Assembly (NCBI GenBank): GCA_942491115.1
Contig: CALNZV010000001.1
Location: 434,001-498,000 of the forward strand
Source: CALNZV01 sp942491115
GTDB taxonomy: Bacteria > Desulfobacterota > Desulfobacteria > Desulfobacterales > UBA5852
DNA: 64,000 nt
Direction: 5' to 3'
Of the stretch, positions 26,131 to 35,042 are shown in pieces. A program made the position numbers and the translations under genes. Every line of letters begins with the position of its first letter. Position 1 is the first letter of the stretch. The notes beneath the pieces are model-generated. The model saw only the letters and a program-made list of their open reading frames with translations. It was not told the DNA's origin and ran no database searches.

Positions 26131-27495
26131 TCAACGGGTCCTGGCTTGATCCCCCATTGCCCGCCAGCGGTGAAGCCGCTCGCGGACCCGCGCCTCGTAT
26201 CCCCTGTCGGTAGGCCGGTAGAATCGATCCGATTCGAGACCATCGGGCATGTGACTCTGGGTCACCACGGCCCCCTCCAAGTCATGGGCGTATTGATACC
26301 CCCTGCCGTAGCCCAAGGCCTTCATGAGTTGAGTGGGCGCATTTCGCAAATGCGTGGGCACGGGGAGGCTCCCGTGTTCGCGAGCCTTGCGGCCGGCGAG
26401 CTTGAATGCCGTGTAGACGGCGTTGCTTTTGGGGGCCGTCGCCAGGTAGATCGCCGCCTGGGCCAATGCCAGTTCCCCCTCCGGCGATCCCAGCAGCCGG
26501 TAGGCTTCGACGGCATCCAGACAAAGGGCAAGGGCCCGGGGGTCGGCGTTGCCCACATCCTCGGAAGCAAAACGGACCATCCGTCTGGCAATGTAGAGGG
26601 GGTCTTCTCCCGATTCAAGCATGCGGGAAAGCCAGTAGAGGGCGGCATCCGGATCACTTCCCCTGAGGCTTTTGTGCAACGCCGATATCAAATGGTAGTG
26701 TTCATCTCCGCTCTTGTCATACCGGAAGGCCTTTTTCTGGACGATTCGCTCCAGGTCCGCAACTCCGATCAGCCCGGAAGGCCTGTCGGCCCCCTCACCG
26801 TCCCCGATGGACAAAAACGCACCGATCCGTTCGAGATGGTTGAGGGCGGTTCTGGCGTCACCATCGCCGCTTGCCGCTATGAAGCCGAGGGCTTCGGGGG
26901 TCAACCGTCGGTCAAGATCCCCCAGTTCGCTGGCTGGATCGGCGAGAGCCCGTAACAGGATGCATTCGATATCCTCCGCCGAAAGGGGTTTCAGGGCGAT
27001 CACCCGGCACCGGGAAAGCAGGGCGGGAATCACTTCGAAAGACGGATTTTCCGTGGTGGCCCCGATCAGGGTAATCAGACCGCTTTCCACATGGTGGAGA
27101 AAAGCGTCCTGCTGTGCCTTGTTGAACCGGTGGATTTCATCGACGAACAAGAGGGTTTGCCGGTGGTGGAAACGACGCTCCTGCTTCGCCAGATCGATGA
27201 CGGATCGAATCTCCTTGACGCCGGAGAGGACGGCGGAAAACGCAACGAATTTCGATTGGGTTTCCCCGGCGAGGATCCGGGCAATCGTGGTCTTCCCGCA
27301 GCCCGGCGGCCCCCAGAAGATCATGGAAAACAAGCGGTCCCGGGAAAGGGCGTGGTGAAGAAGGGACCCGTTCCCAACCAGGTCCTCGTGGCCAACGAGG
27401 TCTTCAAGCCGCCGGGGGCGCATTCGTTCGGCCAGGGGGGCGCCCGTCTCCATTTCCTGCTTGGCGCTGAACTCGAAAAGATCCATGGCAGCCAT
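26131..27495 (-). CDS. rarA: Replication-associated recombination protein A (RarA/MgsA)
   Basis: The 454-residue protein is a clamp-loader-type AAA ATPase. It has APLAERMRPRRLEDLVGHED near the N terminus, Walker A GPPGCGKTTIARIL near residue 60, Walker B LLFVDEIHRFNKAQQDAFL near 113, the sensor LIGATTENPSFEV near 144, and the RarA C-terminal helical domain with SALHKSLRGSDPDAALYWL near 260. It forms tetramers acting at stalled forks with SSB. It lies 40 bases after der on the same strand. The ATG at 27495 has a weak ribosome site; an ATG nine bases on is possible. Confidence 0.95.
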   Translation of the reverse strand: MAAMDLFEFSAKQEMETGAPLAERMRPRRLEDLVGHEDLVGNGSLLHHALSRDRLFSMIFWGPPGCGKTTIARILAGETQSKFVAFSAVLSGVKEIRSVIDLAKQERRFHHRQTLLFVDEIHRFNKAQQDAFLHHVESGLITLIGATTENPSFEVIPALLSRCRVIALKPLSAEDIECILLRALADPASELGDLDRRLTPEALGFIAASGDGDARTALNHLERIGAFLSIGDGEGADRPSGLIGVADLERIVQKKAFRYDKSGDEHYHLISALHKSLRGSDPDAALYWLSRMLESGEDPLYIARRMVRFASEDVGNADPRALALCLDAVEAYRLLGSPEGELALAQAAIYLATAPKSNAVYTAFKLAGRKAREHGSLPVPTHLRNAPTQLMKALGYGRGYQYAHDLEGAVVTQSHMPDGLESDRFYRPTDRGYEARVRERLHRWRAMGDQARTR

Positions 27496-27535
27496 TTGTT
27501 GCCGGTCAGGGTATAGGGGAAGGCGCCGGCTCGAT

Positions 27536-28900
27536 CTATCGTTTCCGCGGTTTTCGACTACCGGGGTTTCGACGACGGGAAAAGTCGATTTTACCGGTTC
27601 GCTGTCTGAAAATGAGCCTGATCGGGGTTTTGTCCAGAGCCGCCCCTTCCCGAATCTGATTGATCAGGTAGCGCTGGTAGGAAAAATGAACCGCATCCGG
27701 AAAGTTGACAAAAACGACAATGGTCGGCGGTCCGGTGGTCACCTGGGCGGCATAGTAGAACTTCAGGCGGCGCCCCCGATGCAGGGAAGGCTCGTTTTTC
27801 TGAATCGCGGCCTCCACCATCCGGTTGAGCTGACCGGTGCCGATTCGCAACCGGTGCTGCCGGGCCACATCGTCGATCAATGCGTAAATCCGTTGAACAC
27901 GCCGCCCGGTGAGGGCCGAGATCGTCATTGCCGGCGCAAAACTCAGGAATTTCGCTGCCATTCTCAGTTCATCATGAAACCGGCGGGCCTCGCGATCCCC
28001 GCCTTCCACGAGATCCCACTTGTTGAAAAGGAAGACACAGCCGCAGCCCCTGTCGTCGGCATAGCCGGCAATGCTGATATCCTGGTCGGTGATGCCCTCG
28101 GAGGCATCCAGGACGATCAAGGCCACATCGCATCGGTCTAAGCTCTTCAGCGCCTTGATCACGGAGAATTTCTCGATTTTCGCCTTCACCCTCCCTTTTC
28201 GCCGGATGCCCGCCGTATCGATGATTCGGTAGCTCTTTTCTCCCCTCACGATCACCGAATCCACCGCATCCCGAGTGGTGCCGGGCACATCGCTCACCAG
28301 GTGCCGATCCTCGCCCAGCAGCCGGTTGATGAGGGAGGATTTGCCCACGTTGGGACGGCCCACCACGGCCAATCTGATCTCTCCGGCCGACGAGGCCGTC
28401 GGGGCCGGGGGCAGGGCATCGACCAAGGCATCCAGTAGATCGTTCAGGCCGAATCGGTGAGCGGAAGAGATGGGATAGATGGTGTCGAGGCCAAGCTCGT
28501 AGAAGTCGACCAAGCCCGCCTCCTGCTCCGGACCGTCGATCTTGTTGACGGTATAAAAAACCGGTTTGGGGGCGGATCTGACCAAGTGAATCATCTCGCG
28601 ATCGTATGGAGAAATGCCCAGTTTGCCATCGAAAAGAACCACCACGGCGTCCGCGTCCTCGATGGCCTGGATGACCTGGTCCTGGATGGCAGCGGCAAAG
28701 GGGTCGTCGATCTGGCCCGCAAAGCCGCCGGTGTCCACCAGTGTGAAGGCGATATCATTCCACCGGGCCTGGCCGAAATGCCGATCCCGGGTCACCCCCG
28801 GGAAATCATCCACAAGGGCGTCGCCCGTCCGGGTCACCCGGTTGAAAAAAGTGGATTTACCCACGTTGGGACGGCCGATAACGGCAACGACAGCGCTCAT
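27536..28900 (-). CDS. der: GTPase Der (EngA), ribosome assembly
   Basis: The 454-residue protein has two tandem GTPase domains, each with its own G1 loop: VIGRPNVGKSTFFNRVT near residue 8 and VVGRPNVGKSSLINRLLG near 190, plus DVPGTTRDAVDSV and FLFNKWDLVEGGDR (G4 motif NKWD). A C-terminal KH-like domain with SFAPAMTISALTGRRVQRIY follows. Der is needed for maturation of the 50S ribosomal subunit. The ATG at 28900 has GGAAG upstream; an earlier in-frame start at 28957 adds unrelated residues. Repeat copy C lies 262 bases upstream with its TTGACA end facing this gene. Confidence 0.97.
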   Translation of the reverse strand: MSAVVAVIGRPNVGKSTFFNRVTRTGDALVDDFPGVTRDRHFGQARWNDIAFTLVDTGGFAGQIDDPFAAAIQDQVIQAIEDADAVVVLFDGKLGISPYDREMIHLVRSAPKPVFYTVNKIDGPEQEAGLVDFYELGLDTIYPISSAHRFGLNDLLDALVDALPPAPTASSAGEIRLAVVGRPNVGKSSLINRLLGEDRHLVSDVPGTTRDAVDSVIVRGEKSYRIIDTAGIRRKGRVKAKIEKFSVIKALKSLDRCDVALIVLDASEGITDQDISIAGYADDRGCGCVFLFNKWDLVEGGDREARRFHDELRMAAKFLSFAPAMTISALTGRRVQRIYALIDDVARQHRLRIGTGQLNRMVEAAIQKNEPSLHRGRRLKFYYAAQVTTGPPTIVVFVNFPDAVHFSYQRYLINQIREGAALDKTPIRLIFRQRTGKIDFSRRRNPGSRKPRKR

Positions 28901-29162
28901 GGTCTTCCATCGGTTAAGGGTGACATCCGGCGAGGAACGATCGCACCCGGTATCCACGGGAGCCCTTAAGAAACCTGAAGCACCGGGGCGGTCATCCGTT
29001 TGGGCAGCCTATACTTCAGGCCCTCTGCCCTGTCAATCGACATCCCCTCAGAGGCGGGGAGCGCCTCGATGGGGCGAAAGGACCGCCATTTGGATCTCCT
29101 GACGGATTGACACCGAGATTCCCATTCGACTAAAACGAGGATCAACCTGATGAATACCCCTT

Positions 29163-29423
29163 TAGCCCGATTATGTCATGAAAATTTTTTCTAAATGTCA
29201 AAATAATATATGATATCTTATGGTTAGCGCCTGTTTCGGTAGCAGAGCCCCGGGAGCCGTTTGTCCCCCGGCGGAATGGCAAAAACCCCCAAAAATAGTC
29301 CCCCTGCGGGCGCGTCGGCGGCTTCCATATGCGGCGTGATCAAGGGCTTGCAGAACCAACGGTCGGCGGCGCCCTTGAATGCCTGGCCGATGAACGCCGC
29401 CAACACGTGACATATCCGGGCTA
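29163..29423 (-). mobile_element. 261-bp MITE-like repeat, copy C (full length, minus orientation)
   Basis: Read on the minus strand it starts TAGCCCGGATATGTCACGTG and ends TGACATAATCGGGCTA. The two ends match as an inverted repeat of about 16 bases with two mismatches and both carry an outer TA. Length is exactly 261 bp, as for copy A and reconstructed copy B. Near the right end TTGACA is followed 20 bases later by CATAAT with a TG just before it, which resembles a promoter reading out toward der (start 28900). The left end faces the Rrf2 regulator gene. Confidence 0.8.
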
Positions 29424-29523
29424 GGGAGCGGCCCTGTGGTCCGGGGAGACCACAGGGGGCGGACCATGCCGGAAACAAGCGCCCATCCATGGAATGACGG
29501 ATGAATAGTGGATCTTATCACAC

Positions 29524-29970
29524 ATGCTGATCACCCAGAAGCACAAATACGCCCTAAGGGCACTGTTCGAACTGGCCCTTCATGCGCATTCCGGGCCGGT
29601 CAAGCTGGGGGACATTGCCGATGCGCAGGCCATCCCCCACCGGTTTTTGGAGGTGATCATGGGCCGGCTCCGGCATCAAGGGCTGGTGGAATCCAAGCGC
29701 GGCTATACCGGAGGATACCGTCTCCTGAAACCGGCCGATCAAATATCGGTGGGAGACATATTCAGGGTCCTGGAGGCACCGGTCGATCGCGGCCGATGCA
29801 TCATCTGCGGAAATGAGAACGACTGTCCGCTCACCGGCCGCTGCGCCTTTCTGGCCCTGTGGAACCGGGTCCAGAACGCCATCGAAGACGTCTATGACCA
29901 CACCACCATCGAGGACCTGGTTCAAGGCTGGGAATTGCCACCCGGGGGTGAGCAGGGAAAGGGGTCATGA
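29524..29970 (+). CDS. Rrf2 family transcriptional regulator
   Basis: The 148-residue protein has the Rrf2 winged helix: ITQKHKYALRALFELALHA, KLGDIADAQAIPHRFLEVIM (recognition helix) and the wing GLVESKRGYTGGYRLLKP. Cys residues at CIICGNENDCPLTGRC (near 97-112) are the type that hold an iron-sulfur cluster in IscR and NsrR relatives, so it may sense iron-sulfur, oxygen or NO state. No ribosome site is visible before the ATG, so the transcript may be leaderless. Targets are unknown; repeat copy C lies 100 bases upstream and may carry its promoter or operator. Confidence 0.9.
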   Translation: MLITQKHKYALRALFELALHAHSGPVKLGDIADAQAIPHRFLEVIMGRLRHQGLVESKRGYTGGYRLLKPADQISVGDIFRVLEAPVDRGRCIICGNENDCPLTGRCAFLALWNRVQNAIEDVYDHTTIEDLVQGWELPPGGEQGKGS

Positions 29971-30249
29971 TCCCCATCGTCATCGCTCCCGTGGACGACG
30001 CCGCTGCCCGGACCGGAGGGTTGACGGCTTTGGAGTCATCGTCCGCCGTTGGAGGGCCACATACCGGGTGGCGTCTGTCTCCGCCAGGTCAGCGACACGA
30101 TCTCCCGGGGGGTCTCCTGCCGTCACCGGCCGCCCTCCCTTCCAAGGCATTGAACCGGCCGCCTCGAGACCCTGGCGATGGAAGCGGCAACGTCAGGGAA
30201 TGCCTATGCATTTCATCCTGAGGACCCCCAACGACGAGGACTGCCGCAA

Positions 30250-30693
30250 ATGTCACTCCCGGGCCACAATCGTCTGCTTTTTGCCTACGGCACCCTCCAG
30301 GTCCCCGACATCATGGCCCGGGTCACCGGAAAACGCTTTGAGGGTATTCCCGCCGTGCTGCCGGACTACCAGCGGTCTCAAATCAGTGGCGCGGACTATC
30401 CCGGCATTGCCCCAAGCCGGGGTGTAGAGACCCCCGGTACCCTTTTCAGGGGCTTGGATAAGGAGGATTTGGACCGGCTGGACTGTTTTGAAGGAACTCT
30501 CTACCGACGCCGATCGGTAGTGGTTTTGATCGCCCCCGGCTTGCAAGTAGCCGCCTGGACCTATGTGGTGAAGCAACGTTTCAGACACCGACTGACAGGT
30601 CGGCCCTGGCATATGGTGCAGTTTATGGACACCGGCTATGGTCGCTTTTTGAGAACCTTCGTGGAGCGCCCCTGGGACCGTCGGCAGGAATGA
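30250..30693 (+). CDS. Gamma-glutamylcyclotransferase-like (AIG2) protein
   Basis: The 147-residue protein has the AIG2/GGCT fold: HNRLLFAYGTLQVPDIMARV at the start with the YGTL substrate loop, a Gly-rich strand ETPGTLFRGLDKEDLDRLD and the conserved Glu in CFEGTLYRR (near residue 80). The family includes gamma-glutamylcyclotransferase and gamma-glutamylamine cyclotransferase; the catalytic Glu is in place, but the substrate is unknown. The ATG at 30250 fits the family start, with GAGGA 9 bases upstream. The preceding stretch from 29971 holds only frames without ribosome sites. Confidence 0.8.
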   Translation: MSLPGHNRLLFAYGTLQVPDIMARVTGKRFEGIPAVLPDYQRSQISGADYPGIAPSRGVETPGTLFRGLDKEDLDRLDCFEGTLYRRRSVVVLIAPGLQVAAWTYVVKQRFRHRLTGRPWHMVQFMDTGYGRFLRTFVERPWDRRQE

Positions 30694-30760
30694 AACGCCG
30701 GGGATTCCCCTTCACCGTGACCACGAGGGCGTTTCGATTCTTCGGAGGAACCGGACACCC

Positions 30761-31519
30761 ATGATGGAATCCGCCATTACCCGAAAGCCGGGTTCCGATT
30801 TTTCCCAGGGCCTCACAACAACCTGGGGGCCGCCGCCGGTCTATGATCGTGCCGTTTTCCAGCACAAGGCCTACGTCGATGCCCTCGGGTCTCTGGGCCT
30901 AACCGTCCTGGAACTACCCGAAGCCCGGGGGTTTCCGGATGCCTGTTTTATCGAAGACACGGCGGTGGTCCTTGCCGAACTGGCTGTTGTCACCCGCCCG
31001 GGCGCCATCAGCCGAAGAGGGGAAACCGGAACGGTCCGATCGGCCCTCGAGCCTGTTCGCCCCCTTGCCGTCATCGAACCGCCGGGCACCCTCGAGGGCG
31101 GTGATGTGCTTGTCGCCGGACGGAGCGTCTTTATCGGAATCTCCAAGAGAACCAATCCCGAAGGCGCCAGACAGCTGGCAGGGCACCTGGCCCCCCTTGG
31201 GTATCGGTGCTGTCGGGTGCCCGTCGCCGGGGGCCTTCACCTGAAGTCCGGCATAAGCCTTGTCTCCGCCGATACCCTCATCATGGCCGAGGCCTACCGC
31301 CATCGTCCCGAATTCCGTCGTTTTCGCCGCATCATCCCGATTCCCGAGGATGTGGACGCCTGCAACTGCCTCTGGGTCAACGGGACCGTCCTCATGCCCA
31401 GAGGGTTCCCCAGGGTGCGGGATCTCCTGGATTCCCTCGATCTCCCGTTGGTGGAGGTGACCATCAGCGAATTCCAAAAGATGGACGGTGGACTCACCTG
31501 TCTTTCCCTCAGGTTTTAG
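30761..31519 (+). CDS. Dimethylargininase (DDAH)-like / amidinotransferase-fold protein
   Basis: The 252-residue protein has the guanidino-modifying enzyme fold: FPDACFIEDTAVVLAELAVV near residue 54 (binding Asp), EPPGTLEGGDVLVAGRSVFI near 107, the His in VAGGLHLKSGISLVSADTL near 158, and the nucleophile Cys near the C terminus in KMDGGLTCLSLRF. DDAH hydrolyses methylarginine to citrulline; related enzymes deiminate arginine or agmatine, so the substrate needs testing. GGAGGA lies 11 bases before the first ATG. It is the second of a loosely spaced plus-strand run. Confidence 0.85.
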   Translation: MMESAITRKPGSDFSQGLTTTWGPPPVYDRAVFQHKAYVDALGSLGLTVLELPEARGFPDACFIEDTAVVLAELAVVTRPGAISRRGETGTVRSALEPVRPLAVIEPPGTLEGGDVLVAGRSVFIGISKRTNPEGARQLAGHLAPLGYRCCRVPVAGGLHLKSGISLVSADTLIMAEAYRHRPEFRRFRRIIPIPEDVDACNCLWVNGTVLMPRGFPRVRDLLDSLDLPLVEVTISEFQKMDGGLTCLSLRF

Positions 31520-31723
31520 AAGTCCGGCGGGGAATGACCCGGTTAGGGGTCAACCCATTCGAACCGCTGCCGTTTCCGCTCCGAATTCGGCGGACCGATG
31601 AACCGGCCCAGAAGGGCTTTTTGCCCCACCGCCACTTGCATTTCCGTCAGTTCGTATTAGGTTAGCCCCATCAAGTTGTTGTCTTCTTCTCACAAAACAG
31701 GACACGGCAAGGAGGGGGATAGA

Positions 31724-32146
31724 ATGAAAGAGAAACGAAACCTTCATCTCAAGGTGCAGGAACTGTGCGACTGTTATTCCACAACCGATCCGCTGAAGGA
31801 AATGTCCAATTTGCGGTCCGATGCGGACAAGGAGGAGGCCGCCCTCAAATGGCTCGCTTTGACGGCATTGCACGGCATCAACAACAACGCAAAAGAGGTC
31901 ACCATATCCCGCGGTCCGGATGGATCGATCCAGGTGATCGCCGAATACAGGAAAACGGAGCTGCCCTCCCCCGGCAGCGAGGTGGGTCAGAACATCTTCT
32001 CAGCGGTCAGAGACATCACCCACATCGAGGGCGACAAGGGAAAAACCCAGCTGGCCCTTGGCATGAAGGACAGCAGCATCGACCTCCAGGTCAAAGTAAA
32101 ATCCGCAGCCGACAAGGAAAAGGTCACGATCAAATTCGGGGAATAG
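31724..32146 (+). CDS. Conserved hypothetical protein
   Basis: The 140-residue protein is not recognised by family. It starts MKEKRNLHLKVQELCDCYST, is acidic to neutral with charged helical sequence, and ends in a beta-rich tail with LQVKVKSAADKEKVTIKFGE. There is no signal peptide or membrane helix. AAGGAGGGGG stands 5 bases before the ATG at 31724, one of the strongest ribosome sites in the window. A long hairpin follows the stop (32164-32202). Confidence 0.65.
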   Translation: MKEKRNLHLKVQELCDCYSTTDPLKEMSNLRSDADKEEAALKWLALTALHGINNNAKEVTISRGPDGSIQVIAEYRKTELPSPGSEVGQNIFSAVRDITHIEGDKGKTQLALGMKDSSIDLQVKVKSAADKEKVTIKFGE

Positions 32147-32163
32147 CCCGCCTGAAACCACCT

Positions 32164-32202
32164 CCTGGAGCGGTGACGGGAGGAAACCCGTCGCGCTCCA
32201 GG
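32164..32202 (+). terminator. Long intergenic hairpin without T tract
   Basis: CCTGGAGCG pairs with CGCTCCAGG, and inside it GACGGG pairs with CCCGTC around an AGGAAA loop. It begins 18 bases after the stop of the hypothetical gene ending at 32146. No T run follows, so it may be a weak terminator, an mRNA stabiliser or a pause site. Confidence 0.5.
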
Positions 32203-32369
32203 CGCCGGTCAATGACCGATCAACTACAGAGGACGACCCGAGGACGGGCTGACAATGGCCGGCACTGAGAGCCGAAGACCTCCGGAGATGGGGCCACGGA
32301 AAGCCGTCGTGGCTGCTCCCGGCCATCCACTATCCACCCTCAACACTTCCAACCTCAGAGCTTTCCGCT

Positions 32370-33503
32370 ATGCCACCCGTTGACGACCTTCCGACCATGG
32401 AACGCTATGACCTCATCTTCCAGGGTGAAATCCAGGACGGTACCACCGTCGATCGAGTCAAAAAGAACCTAGCCGATCTGTACGGCGTCGATCCCCATCG
32501 GATCGACGCCATATTTACCGGAAAGCCCATTACCATCAAAAAATCTATGGACCTTGTCTCCGCTCTCGAAGACAAGGAAACATTCGAGGCCACTGGCGCC
32601 ATCCTGAGGCTCGAACCGACAAAGGAAGCCGTCTCCGACGACGGGTTGGGCCCCGGGCCTAAGCAGGCGGCCGGACAGGCAACGGCCGCGCAAGGCGCCA
32701 AAGACCCAACGGAGGCGAGTCGATCCCCCGGTGCCGATCCCTCCCGATGGGCGTTCCACAAGGCCTTTTATTCGAAGCGGTTCTACCGGTCGGCAGCAAG
32801 CCGTTGGAAGCGCCATGCCGTCGTCTACCTGCTGGTATTGTCCCTTGTCTACACGATGTCGGCGGTCTATCGCCTGAAGGTGGAAACGGCGGATATCCTG
32901 AATGCATCCCTTCCCCTGCTGGCCAAGCAGATCCCCGAAATCACCATCGACAGGGGCAGGGTCAGTATCGACGCCGACGAACCCTATTTGATCAGGGGAC
33001 CCCGAAACAACGAGGTCGTTGCCATTTTAGACACCACCGGCCAGTACCAAGATCTCTCCGGCACTGAATCCATGGTGCTCTTGACCGCCGATCGCCTGTT
33101 TGTCCGCCGTGGGATCGATACCGTCAGGGAAGTCGACCTGTCATCGGTGGATGGGTTTCACCTGAACCGGGACCGGATGATGTCGTGGATGAGTTCAATG
33201 GTGGCATGGATGCCCGTGATGGTGTTCCCCTTTGCCGCCGTCGCCGCTTTCGGCCTTCGCCTGTTGCAGGCTCTTTTCTTCGGCGCATTGGGAATGACCT
33301 TGGCTTCGGGGTTGAAACGGCCGATCCCGTTTCCAGCCGCCTTCAGCATCGCTGTGGCCGCCCTGACGCCGGCAATCATCCTCGATACCGTCTTCAACCT
33401 TCTCGGGGCGGCCCCCCCCTATTGGGGTATCCTTGCCCAGTTGGTAACGGCGGTGTTTCTAGTCTACGGCACAAAAGCGGCAATGCCCCGCGGAGAGGTG
33501 TAG
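32370..33503 (+). CDS. DUF1189-like membrane protein with N-terminal RDD-associated domain
   Basis: The 377-residue protein has two parts. Residues about 12-70 (YDLIFQGEIQDGTTVDRVKK, then DAIFTGKPITIKKSMD) are a small alpha/beta domain that often precedes membrane domains in proteobacteria. After a low-complexity linker (residues 85-130) come several membrane segments: VVYLLVLSLVYTMSAVY, MVAWMPVMVFPFAAVAAFGL, ALFFGALGMTLASG, FSIAVAALTPAIILDTVF and ILAQLVTAVFLVYG. The layout fits DUF1189 proteins of unknown role. The ATG at 32370 or 32397 may be the start. Confidence 0.7.
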   Translation: MPPVDDLPTMERYDLIFQGEIQDGTTVDRVKKNLADLYGVDPHRIDAIFTGKPITIKKSMDLVSALEDKETFEATGAILRLEPTKEAVSDDGLGPGPKQAAGQATAAQGAKDPTEASRSPGADPSRWAFHKAFYSKRFYRSAASRWKRHAVVYLLVLSLVYTMSAVYRLKVETADILNASLPLLAKQIPEITIDRGRVSIDADEPYLIRGPRNNEVVAILDTTGQYQDLSGTESMVLLTADRLFVRRGIDTVREVDLSSVDGFHLNRDRMMSWMSSMVAWMPVMVFPFAAVAAFGLRLLQALFFGALGMTLASGLKRPIPFPAAFSIAVAALTPAIILDTVFNLLGAAPPYWGILAQLVTAVFLVYGTKAAMPRGEV

Positions 33504-33510
33504 AGCTGCC

Positions 33511-34203
33511 ATGCGCCTGATGACGTTTCAACATGTGCCTTTCGAGGACTTGGGAAGTATCCGACAGTGGGCCGAGGGTCGGGGGCATTCCATCCAGACC
33601 ACCCGGTTTTTTGCCGGTGACCGGATTCCCGAACTCCATGACCTGGATTGGCTGGTCGTCATGGGGGGCCCCATGGGCACCAAGGACGAGGATCGCTACG
33701 ACTGGCTGGGACCGGAGAAGGCGTTCATCCGCTCCGCCATCCACCATGGGAAGACCGTCGTGGGCATCTGTCTGGGGGCCCAACTCATTGCCGAAGCCTT
33801 GGGAGCGAAGGTCTACCCCAATCCCCGTCGCGAAATCGGATGGTTCGACCTGAAGAAGCATCCCCACCTGTCATCCTTGCCCCTGGTGGAACGGTTCCCG
33901 GACCGTCTGGAGGCCTTCCACTGGCACGGCGACACCTTCGACATTCCCGAAGGCGCCGTGCTGCTGGCCAGCACTGAAGCCTGCAAGCACCAGGGGTTTT
34001 TGTGGGGCCAAAAAGTCCTGGCCCTTCAGTTTCATCTGGAGACCACGTCGGAGAGCCTGGAGCGGCTGATCACCCATTGCAACGCGGAACTGACGCCGGG
34101 GCCCTACGTTCAGACTCCGGAGACCATGAGGTCGCGTGCCGAAGGCTTCGACCGAATCAATCTGGCCATGAACCGGCTTCTCGACACGCTGGCAGAAACC
34201 TGA
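33511..34203 (+). CDS. Class I glutamine amidotransferase (GuaA-like domain)
   Basis: The 230-residue protein has the class I GATase triad: the nucleophile elbow VGICLGAQLIAEALGAKVY with the Cys near residue 92, the His in LALQFHLETTSE near 174, and the Glu just after it. DLDWLVVMGGPMGTKDEDRYD near residue 45 is the oxyanion-region motif. Stand-alone proteins of this type are related to the GMP synthase glutaminase but have no synthetase half; the acceptor is unknown. It begins 8 bases after the DUF1189-like gene, so the two are cotranscribed. Confidence 0.88.
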   Translation: MRLMTFQHVPFEDLGSIRQWAEGRGHSIQTTRFFAGDRIPELHDLDWLVVMGGPMGTKDEDRYDWLGPEKAFIRSAIHHGKTVVGICLGAQLIAEALGAKVYPNPRREIGWFDLKKHPHLSSLPLVERFPDRLEAFHWHGDTFDIPEGAVLLASTEACKHQGFLWGQKVLALQFHLETTSESLERLITHCNAELTPGPYVQTPETMRSRAEGFDRINLAMNRLLDTLAET

Positions 34204-34238
34204 ATCCCACGGTAAGGGACAATCGAGGAGACATCGCC

Positions 34239-34628
34239 ATGGAAATTCGAACCCATCTGGACATTGATCCATCCCTGTGCGGCACCCCCGTTCGTCTGGA
34301 GGACGGCCAGTGCCGCGTCGAAATGACCCCATCCGCGCAAATGACCGCCGACGACAGCGGTTTGATTCATGGCGGGTTTGTGTTCGGCATGGCCGATTAC
34401 GCCGCCATGTTGGCCGTCAACCACCCCAATGTGGTTCTCGCCGGCGCCGACTGTCGTTTTCATCAGCCGGTGCGAGCGGGCGAGCGCCTCGTGGCCGAGG
34501 CACGAATCGCGGAAGGGAATGAAAGACGCCAAACGGTGAAGGTCCGAGTGCTTCGGGAAGACGTCGAGGTGTTTTCAGGCCGCTTTGACTGTGCGGTTCT
34601 GAAAGATCATGTTCTCAAAGGCCGATAG
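34239..34628 (+). CDS. Hotdog-fold thioesterase
   Basis: The 129-residue protein has the hotdog signature LIHGGFVFGMADYAAMLAV, with the HGGxxFxxAD pattern of PaaI/YbgC-like thioesterases, and the strand VVLAGADCRFHQPVRAGERL. It probably hydrolyses a short or aromatic acyl-CoA. GAGGAG lies 8 bases before the ATG at 34239, and the gene follows the amidotransferase gene after 35 bases. Substrate is not apparent. Confidence 0.85.
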   Translation: MEIRTHLDIDPSLCGTPVRLEDGQCRVEMTPSAQMTADDSGLIHGGFVFGMADYAAMLAVNHPNVVLAGADCRFHQPVRAGERLVAEARIAEGNERRQTVKVRVLREDVEVFSGRFDCAVLKDHVLKGR

Positions 34629-34671
34629 GACCGATCCTTCGATTCGGTCCGATGCCGCCGGGAGGACACCC

Positions 34672-34989
34672 ATGGGTTTGTTCGCGCGCCTCAACTCGGC
34701 CTTCGAGTCCCAGATGACCACATACTGAGCGAGTCTGTCAGGGTTCACCAGTCTGCTCATCATCCTCAATATCTCCCTATTCTTCGTTACCGAACTGGTG
34801 ACCACGAAGGGGTACTACTACACGTTTTACTCCCTTTTGTATCTGGGCATCGTTGAGTTCGGGCTTCTCGTTCCCCTTGGTTTGATGCAAAAATTCTGGT
34901 ACTACTGCCTCTATCTGCTCTTCGAGATCATTGCCCTCTCCTTTCTGGTCACCAGCGTCTGGTACTGGGTCCAGGTGAACAAACTTTAG
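34672..34989 (+). pseudogene. Small membrane protein gene with in-frame TGA at codon 19
   Basis: The frame from the ATG at 34672 (GGAGG 6 bases upstream) reads MGLFARLNSAFESQMTTY, then TGA (34726-34728), then continues open in the same frame to 34989 with ASLSGFTSLLIILNISLFFV and three further hydrophobic segments (GYYYTFYSLLYLGIVEFGLL, MQKFWYYCLYLLFEIIALSF and a last one ending VQVNKL). The two parts look like one 105-residue membrane protein with four helices. A Trp codon (TGG to TGA) is the simplest origin. Readthrough, or internal initiation at the GTG at 34798, cannot be excluded. Selenocysteine is unlikely because no downstream hairpin is evident and the site is at a membrane edge. Confidence 0.6.
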
Positions 34990-35042
34990 GCTGGCACGTC
35001 CACCCGCGGGCAGCGGGTCGAAACAGCCGCGGAGCCTTCCCA

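Noticed and set aside
29971..30249. Frame beginning at the end of the Rrf2 gene
   Set aside because: It starts with an ATG overlapping the Rrf2 stop, but its Pro/Gly/Arg-rich composition looks like GC-rich noise and it overlaps the cyclotransferase start.
34726..34728. Possible selenocysteine codon in the small membrane protein
   Set aside because: No convincing hairpin directly follows the TGA, and the residue would sit at a membrane edge with no redox motif; a Trp codon changed to TGA is simpler.
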